A stretch of 64,000 nucleotides of DNA from Gnetum montanum (Eukaryota; Streptophyta; Gnetopsida; Gnetales; Gnetaceae). Below, piece by piece: positions 1-10,241 of this stretch. The notes under the pieces were generated by a model that had not been told where the DNA came from, ran no database searches, and saw only the letters and a list, made by a program, of their open reading frames with translations. The first letter of the stretch is position 1. Each line of letters starts with the position of its first letter. The translations under genes and the position numbers were made by a program. The stretch covers positions 336,762-400,761 of the forward strand of contig MNCI01011459.1 of the NCBI GenBank assembly GCA_015680685.1, read 5' to 3'.

Positions 1-1531
1 ATATCAAATTTTTGTAGAAAATACATTTATAAAATTGCATCAACATCACCTAGTTCAAATTCAAATATATCATCAACAAAAGGCATGTTTTGCAAAGTAA
101 AGTTAATTTCTCCATACCTAGTATGCTTGCTCATGGTTGTTCTATCTGCCAATTCTATCTTAATAATTTTCTTGAAAGGTAAATTTAATTTCAATAAATT
201 AATTAACTTTGGAGAAACAAAGTTATCACTGGCACGACTATCAATCAAAAATTTAATTTATTTACCTTTAATTGAACCTTCAAAAATTAGTAAAGCAAAC
301 TGGAATTTACACAAACCTGTAGATATCTTCTTCACGGCTATGGTGGTGGTTGGAATTTTTCCTTTGTTCATGTTTGGGTTGGATTTTTGATTTTTGATTT
401 GGTTGGTCCTTTGTATGTTTGTTTGCAATTTTGGATAGTCTCATTTGAAATGATCTTCACAGCAAACAAAACATCCTGATCCTGATTGAGCTCTTTTGGT
501 TGGTGTTTCCTCTACCGTTACTTATGGAAAGGTAGTTTGTTAAAGAGTTTCTTGTCAAAGGGTAGCTCGTATTTGATTTGATTCCTCATAATCCTTAGTA
601 ATTCGATATGCTTCATCAATGGTTTGAGGATTATAAGCTTGTGTTTGGAGATGCAGTTGAGCATATAGCCCACCAATGAATTTTGGAGCTAATTCTCACC
701 CATCCTAGTGACTTATATATTGAGAAAGATCACAAAATTCCTTGTAGTAATCATCTACAGATTGCCTTCTCAATCTTAAGGAAGCAAATCTCATTTTGCA
801 CTCTTTGAGGAAAGAATCAGGTACAAATTTTTGTTCAAATTATTGACAAAAATTAAGCTAATTTGTAATCAAACCTTGAGATCTCAGTCCATTCCACCAT
901 GTTGTCACAAGTTCTCTTAAATACAAGGAGATAACTTCTCAATGTTCCTAGCTTAACAAATTTAACATATCGAAGTAGTTTTTCATTGTATCAAGCTAAT
1001 CCTTTGCCTTGACACTAGATCCAAGGGCTCCATCATAATGATCTAATTTTACTTTCTTGGCATGAACTTGTATTAGCGATTCTCTAGGTAGATTAAGCCA
1101 GTTCCCATATCCCTCACCTTTAGTTTCTACTCTATGGCCTAAAGGAGGAATTTTGATATCTTGTTGACCAATAGGTGGGGGTTTTTTTGGAGTGGATTCC
1201 TAGGGATAAATTGATCTTGATCTTGATGTTGATCCCTAGGTGGAACGTGGGTAGGATTTGAGGGCTGAGTGAGATGGTCGATTAATTACTTGATGGAGCT
1301 TACAAAAAGATCCATCTTTTCTTGCACATCTGACCATTTATCCTCTAAACTCTAGGATAATTTCCTAATTTCCTCAAACATATTTTGCATCTCTATCTTG
1401 AGCCCCTAATTTTACTAACAAAACTCTTCTTGAACACCCCTAATCTCATTAATTTGATCTTCAAAGGCATTCATCCAGTCATTGACTCGGCCTTCCATTT
1501 CTCTCCAATTTATTCTTTGGGTTCTGGACAT
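1..1531 (-). pseudogene. Chromovirus-type Ty3/gypsy gag and start of protease (decayed)
   Basis: Read on the minus strand from an ATG at 1531 (starts MSRTQRINWREMEG), this is a gag polyprotein: a capsid-like region with TTWWNGLRSQGL, then RFASLRLRRQSVDDYYKEF and FIGGLYAQLHLQTQ, the usual order of a plant retrotransposon gag domain. A degenerate zinc knuckle (CFVCCEDHFK followed by a stop, last Cys changed to Tyr) lies near 420-480. It is followed by a retropepsin start at 27-248 reading IDSRASDNFVSPKLI, where the family usually has DSGAS, so the catalytic Gly is replaced by Arg. Several in-frame stops make it non-functional. The rest of pol lies left of the window. Gag coats genomic RNA and builds the particle; the protease would cleave the polyprotein. 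The assignment to the chromovirus branch rests on gag and protease style only. Confidence 0.8.
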
Positions 1532-1849
1532 CGATAACTTGAAAAAATTAGGTATGTTGATAATCCTTAGCTTCTATGGCCCTTTTTATGGATCTCGAAA
1601 TAGTTAATCAATTGTAGAAGAAGTTGAACTTGTCATGGATATCTTATCAAGTACCAAACCCTAGTTATTCTTAGGAACTTAAACAATGGATTAAAATGAT
1701 AATTTTCTATATTCTGAAAGATAAATTTGATAGTTCCATTAAGTCCAAAAGGTCCAAATCTATTGGAATTAATTTTTTTTTGGTTGAAAAAGGACTCCAA
1801 ATTCAAAATTTATAGCCATTTTAAATTTACGAAAAATTCACACATATTT

Positions 1850-1905
1850 CAAGACTTCTCGAGAGGTCACCCATCCTAGTTCTACTCCAAAACAAGCATG
1901 CTTAA
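1850..1905 (-). other. 5S rRNA-like segment (box C and degraded box A)
   Basis: On the minus strand the stretch from 1905 to 1850 reads TTAAGCATGCTTG, then GAGTAGAACTAGGATGGG and TGACCTCTCGAGAAG. This follows the middle and 3' part of plant 5S rRNA (AAGCGTGCTTGGGCGAGAG, then AGTACTAGGATGGGTGACC and TCCTGGGAAGTC) closely in order and spacing, with the G-rich box A part degraded. The matching 5' third of 5S is not seen, so this is not an intact rRNA gene. Known parallel: Cassandra-type terminal-repeat elements carry a 5S-derived pol III promoter in their LTRs. Whether this belongs to the adjacent gag element or to an inserted Cassandra LTR is not resolved. Confidence 0.65.
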
Positions 1906-2116
1906 TGACAAATTTTTTATCCCCATTATTACCAAGGCACCACTTTTAAATTTTTGAAAAGTGCGTGTTCTTAATTTAAATTGATAATTAATGATAAAAA
2001 TTTTTAAATTTTTCTGTTAACTGATGGAAATTTTAAAATTTTTGTCATTTGTTGAAAATTTTTGAATTTCCCATCTACTGATGGAGAATTTTATTTGGGA
2101 ATTTTTATGGAATGAT

Positions 2117-2326
2117 GGCCCATTTCAAGGTCCACGTGACCTTCCTCTGGTCCTGCGTGGCCCATTTTAGGGTTTGCATGGCCCTCCACTAGGCCTGTGT
2201 AGCCCAACTTAGGGTCCACGTAGCCTATCTCAAGGCTTGCATGGCCCATCTCAAGGCATGTGCAATTCTTTTTAGGACCTACATAGCCCATCAATAGGCT
2301 TGCATGACCCCTTGATTGGGCCTATG
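2117..2326. repeat. 21-bp minisatellite, about ten units
   Basis: Tandem units of 21 bp with the pattern GGCCCATCTCAAGGCTTGCAT and variants follow one another, with one imperfect unit near 2260. On the minus strand the period gives a heptapeptide series such as GHANPKM, GHAGPEE, GHVDLEM. No longer gene contains it, so it is read as a repeat and not as a protein. Confidence 0.8.
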
Positions 2327-2383
2327 TGACTTCTACATGTGTTCAATGGAGAGGTGGTTTCAGCAACTTGGGAGAATATTTTT

Positions 2384-2510
2384 GGCGACGCAGGAGGCAA
2401 TTTCTGACAGTGTGAGAGGCGCTTTCTGACAGCACAAGAGGAGGTTTTTGGTGGTGCAAGAGGTAGTTTCTGGTAGTTTGAGAGGTGTTTTTTGGTGTAG
2501 CAATAGGTGG
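2384..2510. repeat. 22-bp minisatellite, five to six units
   Basis: Units of 22 bp resembling GACAGTGTGAGAGGCGCTTT plus two bases repeat with divergence (for example GGTGGTGCAAGAGGTAGTTT). It sits just downstream of the 21-bp array but has a different unit. Confidence 0.7.
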
Positions 2511-3310
2511 TAAGGCAGCAAGCATGTGAGAGGTGATTTTTTAGTGTGCACATGGTGGTGGGCAGCAGGAGGGCGACAGTGGGTGGCACAGTGACAACTG
2601 CAAGTGTGGCACTATAACAGGTGTAGGTGTGGTGCGGTGATAGATGTAGGCATGGAATAGTGGAAGGGGATGATGCGTGTGGTGCATGGTTGCCCTTGGG
2701 GCTGGCCCAAGGGCCAGTCCCTTTGCAACCGCTAGCTACAGCTAGTAGCACGGCCAATGACAGCCCTCCCAAGATATAAGTTTTTTTAAATAATAAAATT
2801 TTGGGGCTCAAAATTAAAATTTTGACCTCTAGTCCCTCCCTCTCTTTCTTTAATTAAATTTAAAAATAATTTTTTTTAATTTTAAACTACATGTAACCCA
2901 AGAATTACCATATCTTCCAAACTATAAGTTGGATTTTGATGAAATTGGTACCATTGGAATTATGTCAGAGAGCACTTTGCGTTAACATAGAGATAATCCT
3001 ATTTTAGTGAACCTAGAAATCACAAAATTAGAAAATGTGAATGTTAGCTTTTAAAAACAAAAAGTAAACATTAGCTTTTAAGAAAAGTGAACGTTAGCTT
3101 TATCAAATCTTTGATTAACTTAAGTTAAAACTTCCTCTTTACTTCTACTAAGATTCTTCCAATTGTATTATAAATACGAGAAGAAGAAAGACTTTGCCCA
3201 TCATAACTCAATATCAACAAAAGATGGAAAGATTCTATCAGTGGAGAAGCTTGAAAATTTTATACCATCAAAGAATTCTAACCATCTTCATCATGACCCC
3301 TAAGTGTCAA

Positions 3311-3752
3311 GTAGTCACACTGAGATGCTTGTAATCAAGTCGTACTCATTCCACGTTGCGATGAGCATCCGTTCCTTGATTATTTGTACACATCCTTAAA
3401 TGCTCATAATCAATTCATACTCATTCCGCATTACTAGGAGATAAGGGTAAGAGAGAAAATAATAAATAACATTAAAATAAAATCCTATTCCATGCACTAA
3501 AAGGTTTATCCAAGAAGTTCATCTTTATTGTCGTACACAACTTATGCTCAAGTATAATGTTGCTCGAATAAAGATCCGTTCACTTTAGGATTCCTACTGC
3601 GGGCACATGGAAAATATTCTATCTCTGGAGTGATCAATCTGCTAGAGTTTTCCTACTTCTAGCCTAGGATGAGGAAACAAGGGAGAGCCACTTCTTATTT
3701 ATAGATATGATGACACACTGTGATATCGCGTATGCGATATCACGTCCCATCA
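3311..3752 (-). repeat. Element 0, truncated 3' LTR
   Basis: The segment matches 9770-10241 (shared AAGTAGTCACACTGAGATGC, the GAAAATATTCTA region, and the ATATC motifs near 3720-3742) and ends in CCCATCA at 3752. The outer part that should match 9220-9769 is missing, so the LTR is 442 bp against 1,022 bp. The ATATC pair GATATCGCGTATGCGATATC at 3722-3741 has the 14 bp spacing seen in other copies. Confidence 0.75.
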
Positions 3753-3934
3753 TATCCCCAGGACTAAATGAAAACTCATCCTTGAGTTCCTTATAATAAT
3801 ATCGGGAAGGTATGGGATTATTGAGGTGAATGGAACTAATAGGATGACATGTGAACGGATCATCATTATAAAACTTGACAAAACTAGTGTTCATGACAAC
3901 AAGGGTGAACACCTTATTACATTGACATCAGGCC

Positions 3935-4114
3935 TTAGTTGGCAACTGAGAAAGAGAGAGAGAAAGAAGTGTTGCTGCTACCAACGCCAAGATTGCACCT
4001 TCCATTATCCATCCGTAAGCATACCATCGATCTTGCTCCTTGCATAGCTGCTTCTAGCATGACTCCATTCCAAGTGTTTTCTCCAGATCCAATCCATTGT
4101 TGTATGGTCGCCAT
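3935..4114 (-). CDS. Possible small ORF (59 codons) in the ORF2 position of element 0
   Basis: From an ATG at 4114 the minus strand encodes 59 residues starting MATIQQWIGSGENTWNGVML. The ATG directly follows TGTGTGTGCAG, much like the leader-intron acceptor before ORF2 (GATTGCAG then ATGGC) in elements 1 and 3. A possible donor AAG-GTATTA lies at 4177, giving a short intron of about 60 bp. The protein is not recognised and does not resemble ORF2 beyond the start context. It may be chance or the stump of a different second gene. Confidence 0.25.
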   Translation of the reverse strand: MATIQQWIGSGENTWNGVMLEAAMQGARSMVCLRMDNGRCNLGVGSSNTSFSLSFSVAN

Positions 4115-5523
4115 CTGCACACACAACACAATCATATACTAGCAAAGGTAAATGAATCATTATGTAATTAATACCTTGCTTCGGTGTAGGTCCATTGGCT
4201 AGGTTGTGGTATGGCTAATTGCAGATTTGGGGATGTATTAATGATGACTACCAAAGGTGTAGGGATTAGGAAAAAATTGAAAAAATTGGGGCTAAGAGAA
4301 AATCGAAACAATATGGCCCTATACCCCCATGACTAATCGCAAACCTCCGATAGCATTAGAATGGAGAAAGAAAAGGAGTAAGAAAGATAGATAAAAAGGG
4401 ACAACTATGGCATCAATGAAATGGATGTTAAGATGGAAATGAACAAAATAAAATTAATTGCAAAAATGTTAGGGAAAAGAATTTAACTAGTGTATCAAAG
4501 AGGAATTTCAGTGGGTCCTCCCCAAGGTAGGCTCATGCCCTTAATGCCCTAAGAAACCCACATTCAAAGAGTCTGTAGGCTCTGGGAATGTTAATTGGAA
4601 CAAGAGTTAAAGTCTTAACTGCAAGAATTTACCAAAAAGAAAACAATGCATCAACCAAAATATATACACTAATGATACAACTGGAAATGAGGTGAAGAAT
4701 GGAGAGAAGGATGGAGAGAATAGAATGGAATGGAATCCCAGGAACAAGGTGGTGTATAGCCCCTTGTGTAGTTTATGATTAAAGTGACTTGGAAAATCTC
4801 ATTCCAACTCCGCCCTCAAACCAACCACATCTAGTGACTTCACATCAATGCATTCGGCCAATCCATCCTCTTGAAGTAATAAGAATGCACCTCTAAAGAG
4901 ACACCACCATTCCGATGAAACAAAGGAGAGAATGGGAAGAGAGAAGGGCCTTAGTTAGAGGGAACACTTTTGGTTCCATAACCAGTGCTTGTAGCCCAAG
5001 TTTATTTTATCTAAGGGGTGTGCTTTGAATTCTCACTTTTTTTTCTTCTCTCTTTTTTTTTTGTGTTTTGTGTTTTGTGTTTTTATGCATGAGAACCACA
5101 CCATGCAAAGACTTCTTATTTTTATTGTCTTAGCTTCCGATAATTGGGTAACATCGGAACGGTAAAAAAACTCAAGAAGAAAACATCCAAACACCCAGGG
5201 GAATGGCCAACACAAATGCATCAAGTTCCCTTGAAGTCACACCCTTTGCAATCCTTGAGTCCTTCCTTAGTTTGAGAAATGCCCAGTCACCAATTCGTTA
5301 AATTTCTTATTATGAAGGAGACTGTACATTTCCAAACCAAGAGAGACCATAGAAACTGGTGGATGGATGGATGAAGTGAACTCATTCCTTGCCATATCAA
5401 AAGAAACATACCTTAGTATCAACATCGTGACTTAAAGGTAAAAACCAAACATTATCAATCAACATGAAAACAGTTCATACCATCACGAAGAACACTTATT
5501 GGGTGAGAAACTTACAAGGTGGA

Positions 5524-5524
<1 letters not shown>

Positions 5525-5554
<30 letters not shown>
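5525..5554. repeat. (CA)15 microsatellite
   Basis: Thirty bases of uninterrupted CA dinucleotide, just before a 33-bp A-rich tandem repeat. Confidence 0.97.
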
Positions 5555-5556
<2 letters not shown>

Positions 5557-5576
5557 AAATGGAAAAGTATAACGAT

Positions 5577-5728
5577 GTTGTAAAACAAAAACAAGAAAAG
5601 TTAAAGAAAGTTGTAAAACAAAAACAAGAAAAGTTGAAGAAAGTTGTAAAACAAAAACGTGTAAGACAAAAATGTGTAAAAAAATGTGTAAGATAAAAAC
5701 TTGTAAAACAAAAATGTTGTTAAACAAA
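5577..5728. repeat. 33-bp A-rich tandem repeat with decaying units
   Basis: Two nearly exact units of 33 bp (AGTTGTAAAACAAAAACAAG and 13 more bases) start at about 5577 and 5610, followed by shorter, degenerate units built on GTGTAAAACAAAAA. On the coding (minus) strand of element 0 this is a T-rich tract just after the gag-protease stop, the place where elements 1-4 also have a T-rich tract. Confidence 0.8.
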
Positions 5729-5771
5729 AATGCTTAAAAAAAACTTAAAAAGAACTGAGGGCCCCATATGG

Positions 5772-8700
5772 TTAGCATAGGACGCCATCTCCCCCATGAC
5801 TGAGTGGAAAGGGAGAGATTCGAAATAATGAGCGCCTATTTGAATTTCTTAAAAGTGTCCAACTTCTCCCAATTGATGATCTTAGATTAAGGGATGGAAG
5901 TTGGCAACACTCATATTCCAATGTGTCTATGCCTTCGTTATCAGCATGGTTTTTCTCCTCAGTTCGTTCCATGCATATTTGTCGATTGCTCTTTCGAGTA
6001 GCTGTCAACCACGGGGTGTCTACTATTTGCTGTGTGGTTGCTACATACAGGAATCTTTGTTTCAAAGTTTTAAGGACACACCTGTTACATGGAGGCATTT
6101 CCTTCATGTCATCACCCGATGAATCACTGTATGTGATGCATGGAACATTCCTCTTCTCGATCTTTCCATAAATGTTTATCTTAGATATCTCCAAGGAAAT
6201 ATCATGGATCCTAAGGCATGTGTCTACTGTACTCAGCCATGCCCTTTCCATTATAATTGGGAAGTCCCCTTGGTTGTTATTAACTTCAATCACCAGGAAA
6301 TCAGCTGGGTAGGACCAACCACACACAGTGATAACAATGTCCTCCACCAATCCCAAGGGGATGGTGATGGATTGATCTGCCAGCTCTAGTTGAATGTTAC
6401 TCTTCTTAAGTTGGGGCAGGTTCTAGGCTTGATACATTTCTCATGAAATTAAGTTGACTCTGGAACCTAAGTCAAGAAGAGCCTTATGTGGTGCATTCCC
6501 AACGATTTGTAAATAGATTAAGGGGCTTCTAGGATAAGTTAGTTTCCTGGGAAGGTGGCCTACCTTGATCTAGTCGATTACAGTATGTGTTAAGCTTTGT
6601 TGGACTGAAGGGTGCTCCGAAGTGTTAGATGATGGAGGAGTGTACCTAGACTCAACCGCTTGTTGTGAGACCTTGTCTGGGCTTTTGGTTCTGAAGAAAG
6701 GTCTTCTCTTTTTACAGTTGTCAAAACTAGCAATGGGTTGAATGTTTACGGCTCTCATAGCATTACGTTGCTGCAGTTGAGTAGGGAGTTCCCCTTGCAT
6801 TGTTGGAGCAGGTTGTATGGGAGCTATAGGTGGAAGAGGTGCGAATGGAGTTGGAGGATGGTAAGTATGTGGGGTGCCTCCCGGAGGAGAAGGAGTCCTC
6901 CTAAAGTACTCCCAAACTTGGTAGTGACGTTGGGGAGTTGTGTGATTTATAGAGTCACTTGGAGAAATTGGCTGCTACACATAATATCCATATGGGTCTA
7001 GCTACCGGTAAGGGTACTGTTGTATTGGAAGTGGCATCCCCCATGACTGTGGGTATTTCCACTGCTGATGCTGTCTGATGGGTTGTGGTGGAGTTCCACT
7101 TGGATAGTATGTTAGTGGTTGGTGGAACTGCCTTGGGTTACCTTGTGGATAAGGTAGCCTTTGGGGTTTTTTCTATTGGTTAAGTCTTGGGTTAAGTGCA
7201 TACACCCCAGACTTCTGTAGATGTGAGATGATTGGACAACATCCCTTAGGATGGTCATAGTGGCAGATCTCACATCCACCGTCATCATCTGTGTTTGAAT
7301 CCACAACTTCATCAAAGATAGTAATTTTCCCCTTACCCTTGTTATGTGCAAGGTCTAAATCTCTCTGCTTTGTCTTATCTTTGTCATTACTTCATTCCTC
7401 CTTAGACTCTTCTACAATTTTCAAGACAGTTTCAAGTCTAGAGTCTAAGGAATCCTACAATTGATCCATCTTAGTCGATACTTCTATTAATTTTTGAATC
7501 GGCAAGGTTTTTCTATTCACCAACTCTTCGAGTGGTGACTCATCCTCCTCATCACAAAATTTCACTCCCTTCTTTTGATGGGAGGGATCGCGATTGTATT
7601 CTTCTGCACTCTCTCTTTTTCATAGTTCACCTTCTTCTTTTGCTACTTGTTCCAAAAAGCGATGAACTTCATGGGCTCTAAGTTGTGATAGTCTCCCTTG
7701 GGCATAAGTCCCAAGGGTTCTTCTAGTTTCATGCTTTAGCCTATCCACGATGTGGTGAAGTTGATCCCGCTGAGCATACCCATGGCCCGGGCAACAATGT
7801 AACAATGTGTAGTAGTGGGCCATGGTAGCATCCAAGGGTTCATAAGTACCTTGTTTCCAACCTTGGATCTGCTTACGCAAATTGGACATTCTGGAGTACA
7901 TATGATATTTATCGTTAAAGAGTTCTAGCATCGTACTCCACCTCCTGATGGTTTCTGGTTCTAAGGACCATTACCAACTCTCTACTTCTTTAGTGAGTGT
8001 CCTGGGAAACAACTTAAGCTTTTGCCACTTGTTTTCTATGTTCTATAAGGCACAGGCATCGTGGAATTCCTGTAAATGATGTTGCAGATCAGCGTTGTAT
8101 CCCCCTTCAAATCGTGGGATGTTGTTCATGTCTAAGCGTTTGATCTGACTATCTTTTAAATGATTTGTTGGTATTCTTACTGCCTCCATTATGTCAAGCA
8201 TACTTCGGGTTGCGAGTAGGGGTTCTTCATGATCATCTCTTTCATGATGCCTGTGATGTCTACGTTGTTCCCTACTTTCCCTTCATTCATGCGCTTGTCC
8301 TCTCTCTCGACTCTCTTGTCAAGGTCTCTCATTTTGCTTACCTCTATCTTCACCGTTGTACTCATGATGGCTACGTCCAAATTTGGAAGGAGAGGGTGAG
8401 TGATGAGATGAAGGAGAAGAGGAAGGAGAACCATTTCCATGGTGATGCTTCTTGCCTTCTCTTCAACTGCTACAGCCCTGATTATGATGACGATCTAAGT
8501 GCCCGTCCTTAGTATGAGTTGTTGTTCCCTCTATGAACAGTTGGTGCTCACGGGGGTTAGAACCAGTGTTATGTATCATTGAGCGTAGGTTCTGATACCT
8601 AGCCTCCTCACCATCGTTAGGAGGGGGAACATCATTTGTTAGAGAATCCATTATAATGGGTCCATCATCTCCTATTTCACTAAGGATGTGCCAATCTTCG

Positions 8701-9086
8701 CCCTTCAATAGTTTATGTTGGCTCTCCTTCCTTGAGTCCCTCATACATTGTAAAGTTGTGGGATCGTAATCCCTCACGTCAAAATTTTTCGCAACATATT
8801 CAGCATAAAATTCTGTCATGTCAATCTGTGCCAAAGCACGGAGAAGCATGTTTGGGATTGCACAATCTGGAGGTAACACTATGTTACCTTGAAAATCTCT
8901 CCAATGCATCTGTTCATCTTGATGGAGGATAAAAGTAAAGTTAGGAATATACTCATCGGGATGAGTATATTCCACCCTATATTGTTGAGGAACTGGCTAA
9001 TTTAGGTTATGTGTTTTTGATTGCCAATTGTTCTTTGTATTGTCCCTAGGTGGTGAGTTGCTCTTATGAGAAGAAGAAGAAGACAT
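5772..9086 (-). pseudogene. Gag-protease polyprotein of element 0 (1,105-codon frame with stops)
   Basis: From an ATG at 9086 (MSSSSSHKSNSPPRD) one reading frame can be followed to 5772 with no net frameshift, broken only by stops. Domains in order: an N-terminal region; a capsid-like domain near 7620-7931 (MLELFNDKYHMYSRMSNLRK, LLHCCPGHGYAQ); a zinc knuckle near 7210-7260 (CEICHYDHPKGCCP, CX2CX3HX4C); a retropepsin near 6190-6500 with active site ALLDLGSRVNLIS, then GLVEDIVITVCGWSYPADF and DFPIIMERAWLSTVDTCLRI. After protease comes a tail of about 140 residues instead of reverse transcriptase. The protease style (DLG motif, then ADF) is like that of Athila/Tat-branch Ty3/gypsy elements. Stops (for example after LTHTVID and after VNLIS) make it inactive now. 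Confidence 0.8.
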
Positions 9087-9200
9087 AGTGTCTTATTGGT
9101 GTGCTATTTACCAATTTTTCTTTAATTAACCTGAAGGTTCGTTTAGGCTCCCAACGATGTGAGTGATGTCCTATGTTCTATTCAACGCACAAACACTTAG

Positions 9201-9219
9201 TCCCCAGCAACAGCGCCAA
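9201..9219 (-). other. Primer binding site, tRNA-Asp type (element 0)
   Basis: On the minus strand the bases next to the LTR read TTGGCGCTGTTGCTGGGGA. The 3' end of plant tRNA-Asp predicts TGGCGCCGTTGCCGGGGA, so only two of eighteen positions differ. This would prime minus-strand DNA synthesis. Confidence 0.85.
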
Positions 9220-10241
9220 TGATGAGTGGTGAGGTATCCCTACACTAAACCATACGAAACGAGCGTAGCACATGCAATCTGGTCAAACTCCGCAGACTAA
9301 GTGCCTACACGCCCCATGGAATAGTTAGGGTTAATTATTTGTTGTCTTCCTAGACTTTCTTGTAGTTTGTATGGTTAAGTAAGTCTGAGGTATATGATTT
9401 TTATAGCTTTTTATGTTTTATCTCCTATGCTATTGAGGTGAAGGGTTGAGAAACTAATTACTAACTCTAACTAATGAACTAAGTCTAAATTACCTAGTGT
9501 CAGCATCTATTCCCACTTACTGTACACACCCTGAACCGATGCAACCATGACTACCAAACACTAATCATTACTAGGATTACCACGTGTAACGCACGTGCTC
9601 GAAGTGGTCGTACTGAGGCACTTAACTAGGAGGAAAGGGTTGAGAGAATCTAATCTAGCCTAAGTGCGATGAGCATCCGTTCCTTGCTTATCCATACACA
9701 TCTTGGTGCACGACTACCATTGGGATTACCAAGCATAGATCCTAAGTACGCCACTGGGTTACCAAGTAGTCACACTGAGATGCTCGTAATCAAGTCGTAC
9801 TCATTCCGCGTTGCAATGAGCATCTGTTCCTTGATTATCTGTACACATCCTTAAATTCTCATAATCAATTCGTACTCATTCTGCATTACTAGGAGATAAG
9901 GGTGAGAGAGAAAATAATAAATAACATTAAAATAAAATCCTATTCCATGCACTGCAAGGTTTATCCAGGAAGTTCGTCTTTATTGCCGTACATAACTTGT
10001 GTTTAGGTACAATGTTGCTCGAATAAAGATCCATTCACTTTAGGACTCCTACTGTGGGCACATGGAAAATATTCTACCTCTGGAGTGATCAATCTACTAG
10101 AGTTTCCCTACTTCTAGCCTAGGATGAGAAAACAAGGGAGAGCCGCCTCTTATTTATAGATATGACAACGCACCGCAATATCACGTACACGATATCACAT
10201 GGGATGCGATATTGTGGCCCATGCGATATCACGTCCCATCA
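9220..10241 (-). repeat. Element 0, 5' LTR (1,022 bp)
   Basis: It starts TGATGAGTGGTGAGG next to the primer binding site and ends GTCCCATCA at 10241. A TATA motif (minus TATAAATA) lies near 10150-10157, and four ATATC-type motifs lie between it and the outer end (10171-10232). It is longer than the LTRs of elements 1-4 but shares the outer ends and many internal stretches with them. Confidence 0.8.

Larger units (their letters stand above)
1532..3310. other. Non-coding stretch upstream of the minus-strand gag; probable LTR and leader
   Basis: No credible gene is seen. The minus-strand gag begins at its left edge, so the leader and 5' LTR of that element should lie here, but clear TG/CA ends and a primer binding site could not be fixed. 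It contains a 5S rRNA-like segment and two minisatellites (listed separately). Around 3171-3178 a plus-strand TATAAATA followed by a GA-rich leader looks like a promoter of unknown owner. Minus-strand open frames at 2091-2811 reflect the repeats and are not believed to be genes. Confidence 0.5.
3753..5771 (-). other. Element 0 non-coding block between protease and 3' LTR
   Basis: No pol domain is seen. Stretches near 4505-4545, 5210-5245 and 5345-5410 match the block downstream of gag in elements 3 and 4 (for example CCTTGAAGTCACACCC here and CCTTGATGTCACACCC at 52483), in the same order and at similar spacing. The part next to the LTR (3753-3830) matches the 3' untranslated part of element 3. 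ORF2, which lies between these blocks in elements 1-4, is absent. Confidence 0.6.
3311..10241 (-). mobile_element. Element 0: gag-protease-only Ty3/gypsy-type LTR retrotransposon
   Basis: Minus-strand element. Its 5' LTR is 9220-10241 and a truncated 3' LTR is 3311-3752. Next to the 5' LTR is a tRNA-Asp-type primer binding site. One long gag-protease frame runs 9086 to 5772, and about 2 kb of non-coding sequence follows before the 3' LTR. No reverse transcriptase, RNase H or integrase motif is seen between 3753 and 5772, so the element is non-autonomous in its present state. A target duplication cannot be tested because the 3' LTR has lost its outer half; bases right of the 5' LTR are ATGTG. 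The LTR ends and inner motifs are related to those of elements 1-4. Confidence 0.8.

Noticed and set aside
1850-1905. Intact 5S rRNA gene
   Set aside because: The 5' third of 5S is missing and box A is degraded, so only a derived segment is reported.
2272-2811. Minus-strand frame of 179 residues, and smaller ones nearby
   Set aside because: These frames are produced by the 22-bp minisatellite and the GC-richer flank; they have Cys/Thr/Pro-rich low-complexity content and no gene context.
3935-4142. Plus-strand frames of 66-73 residues near 3826-4142
   Set aside because: They overlap the minus-strand small ORF and element leader and show no conserved features.
5525-5728. CRISPR-like array
   Set aside because: The units are contiguous tandem repeats without spacers, in a plant-type genome.
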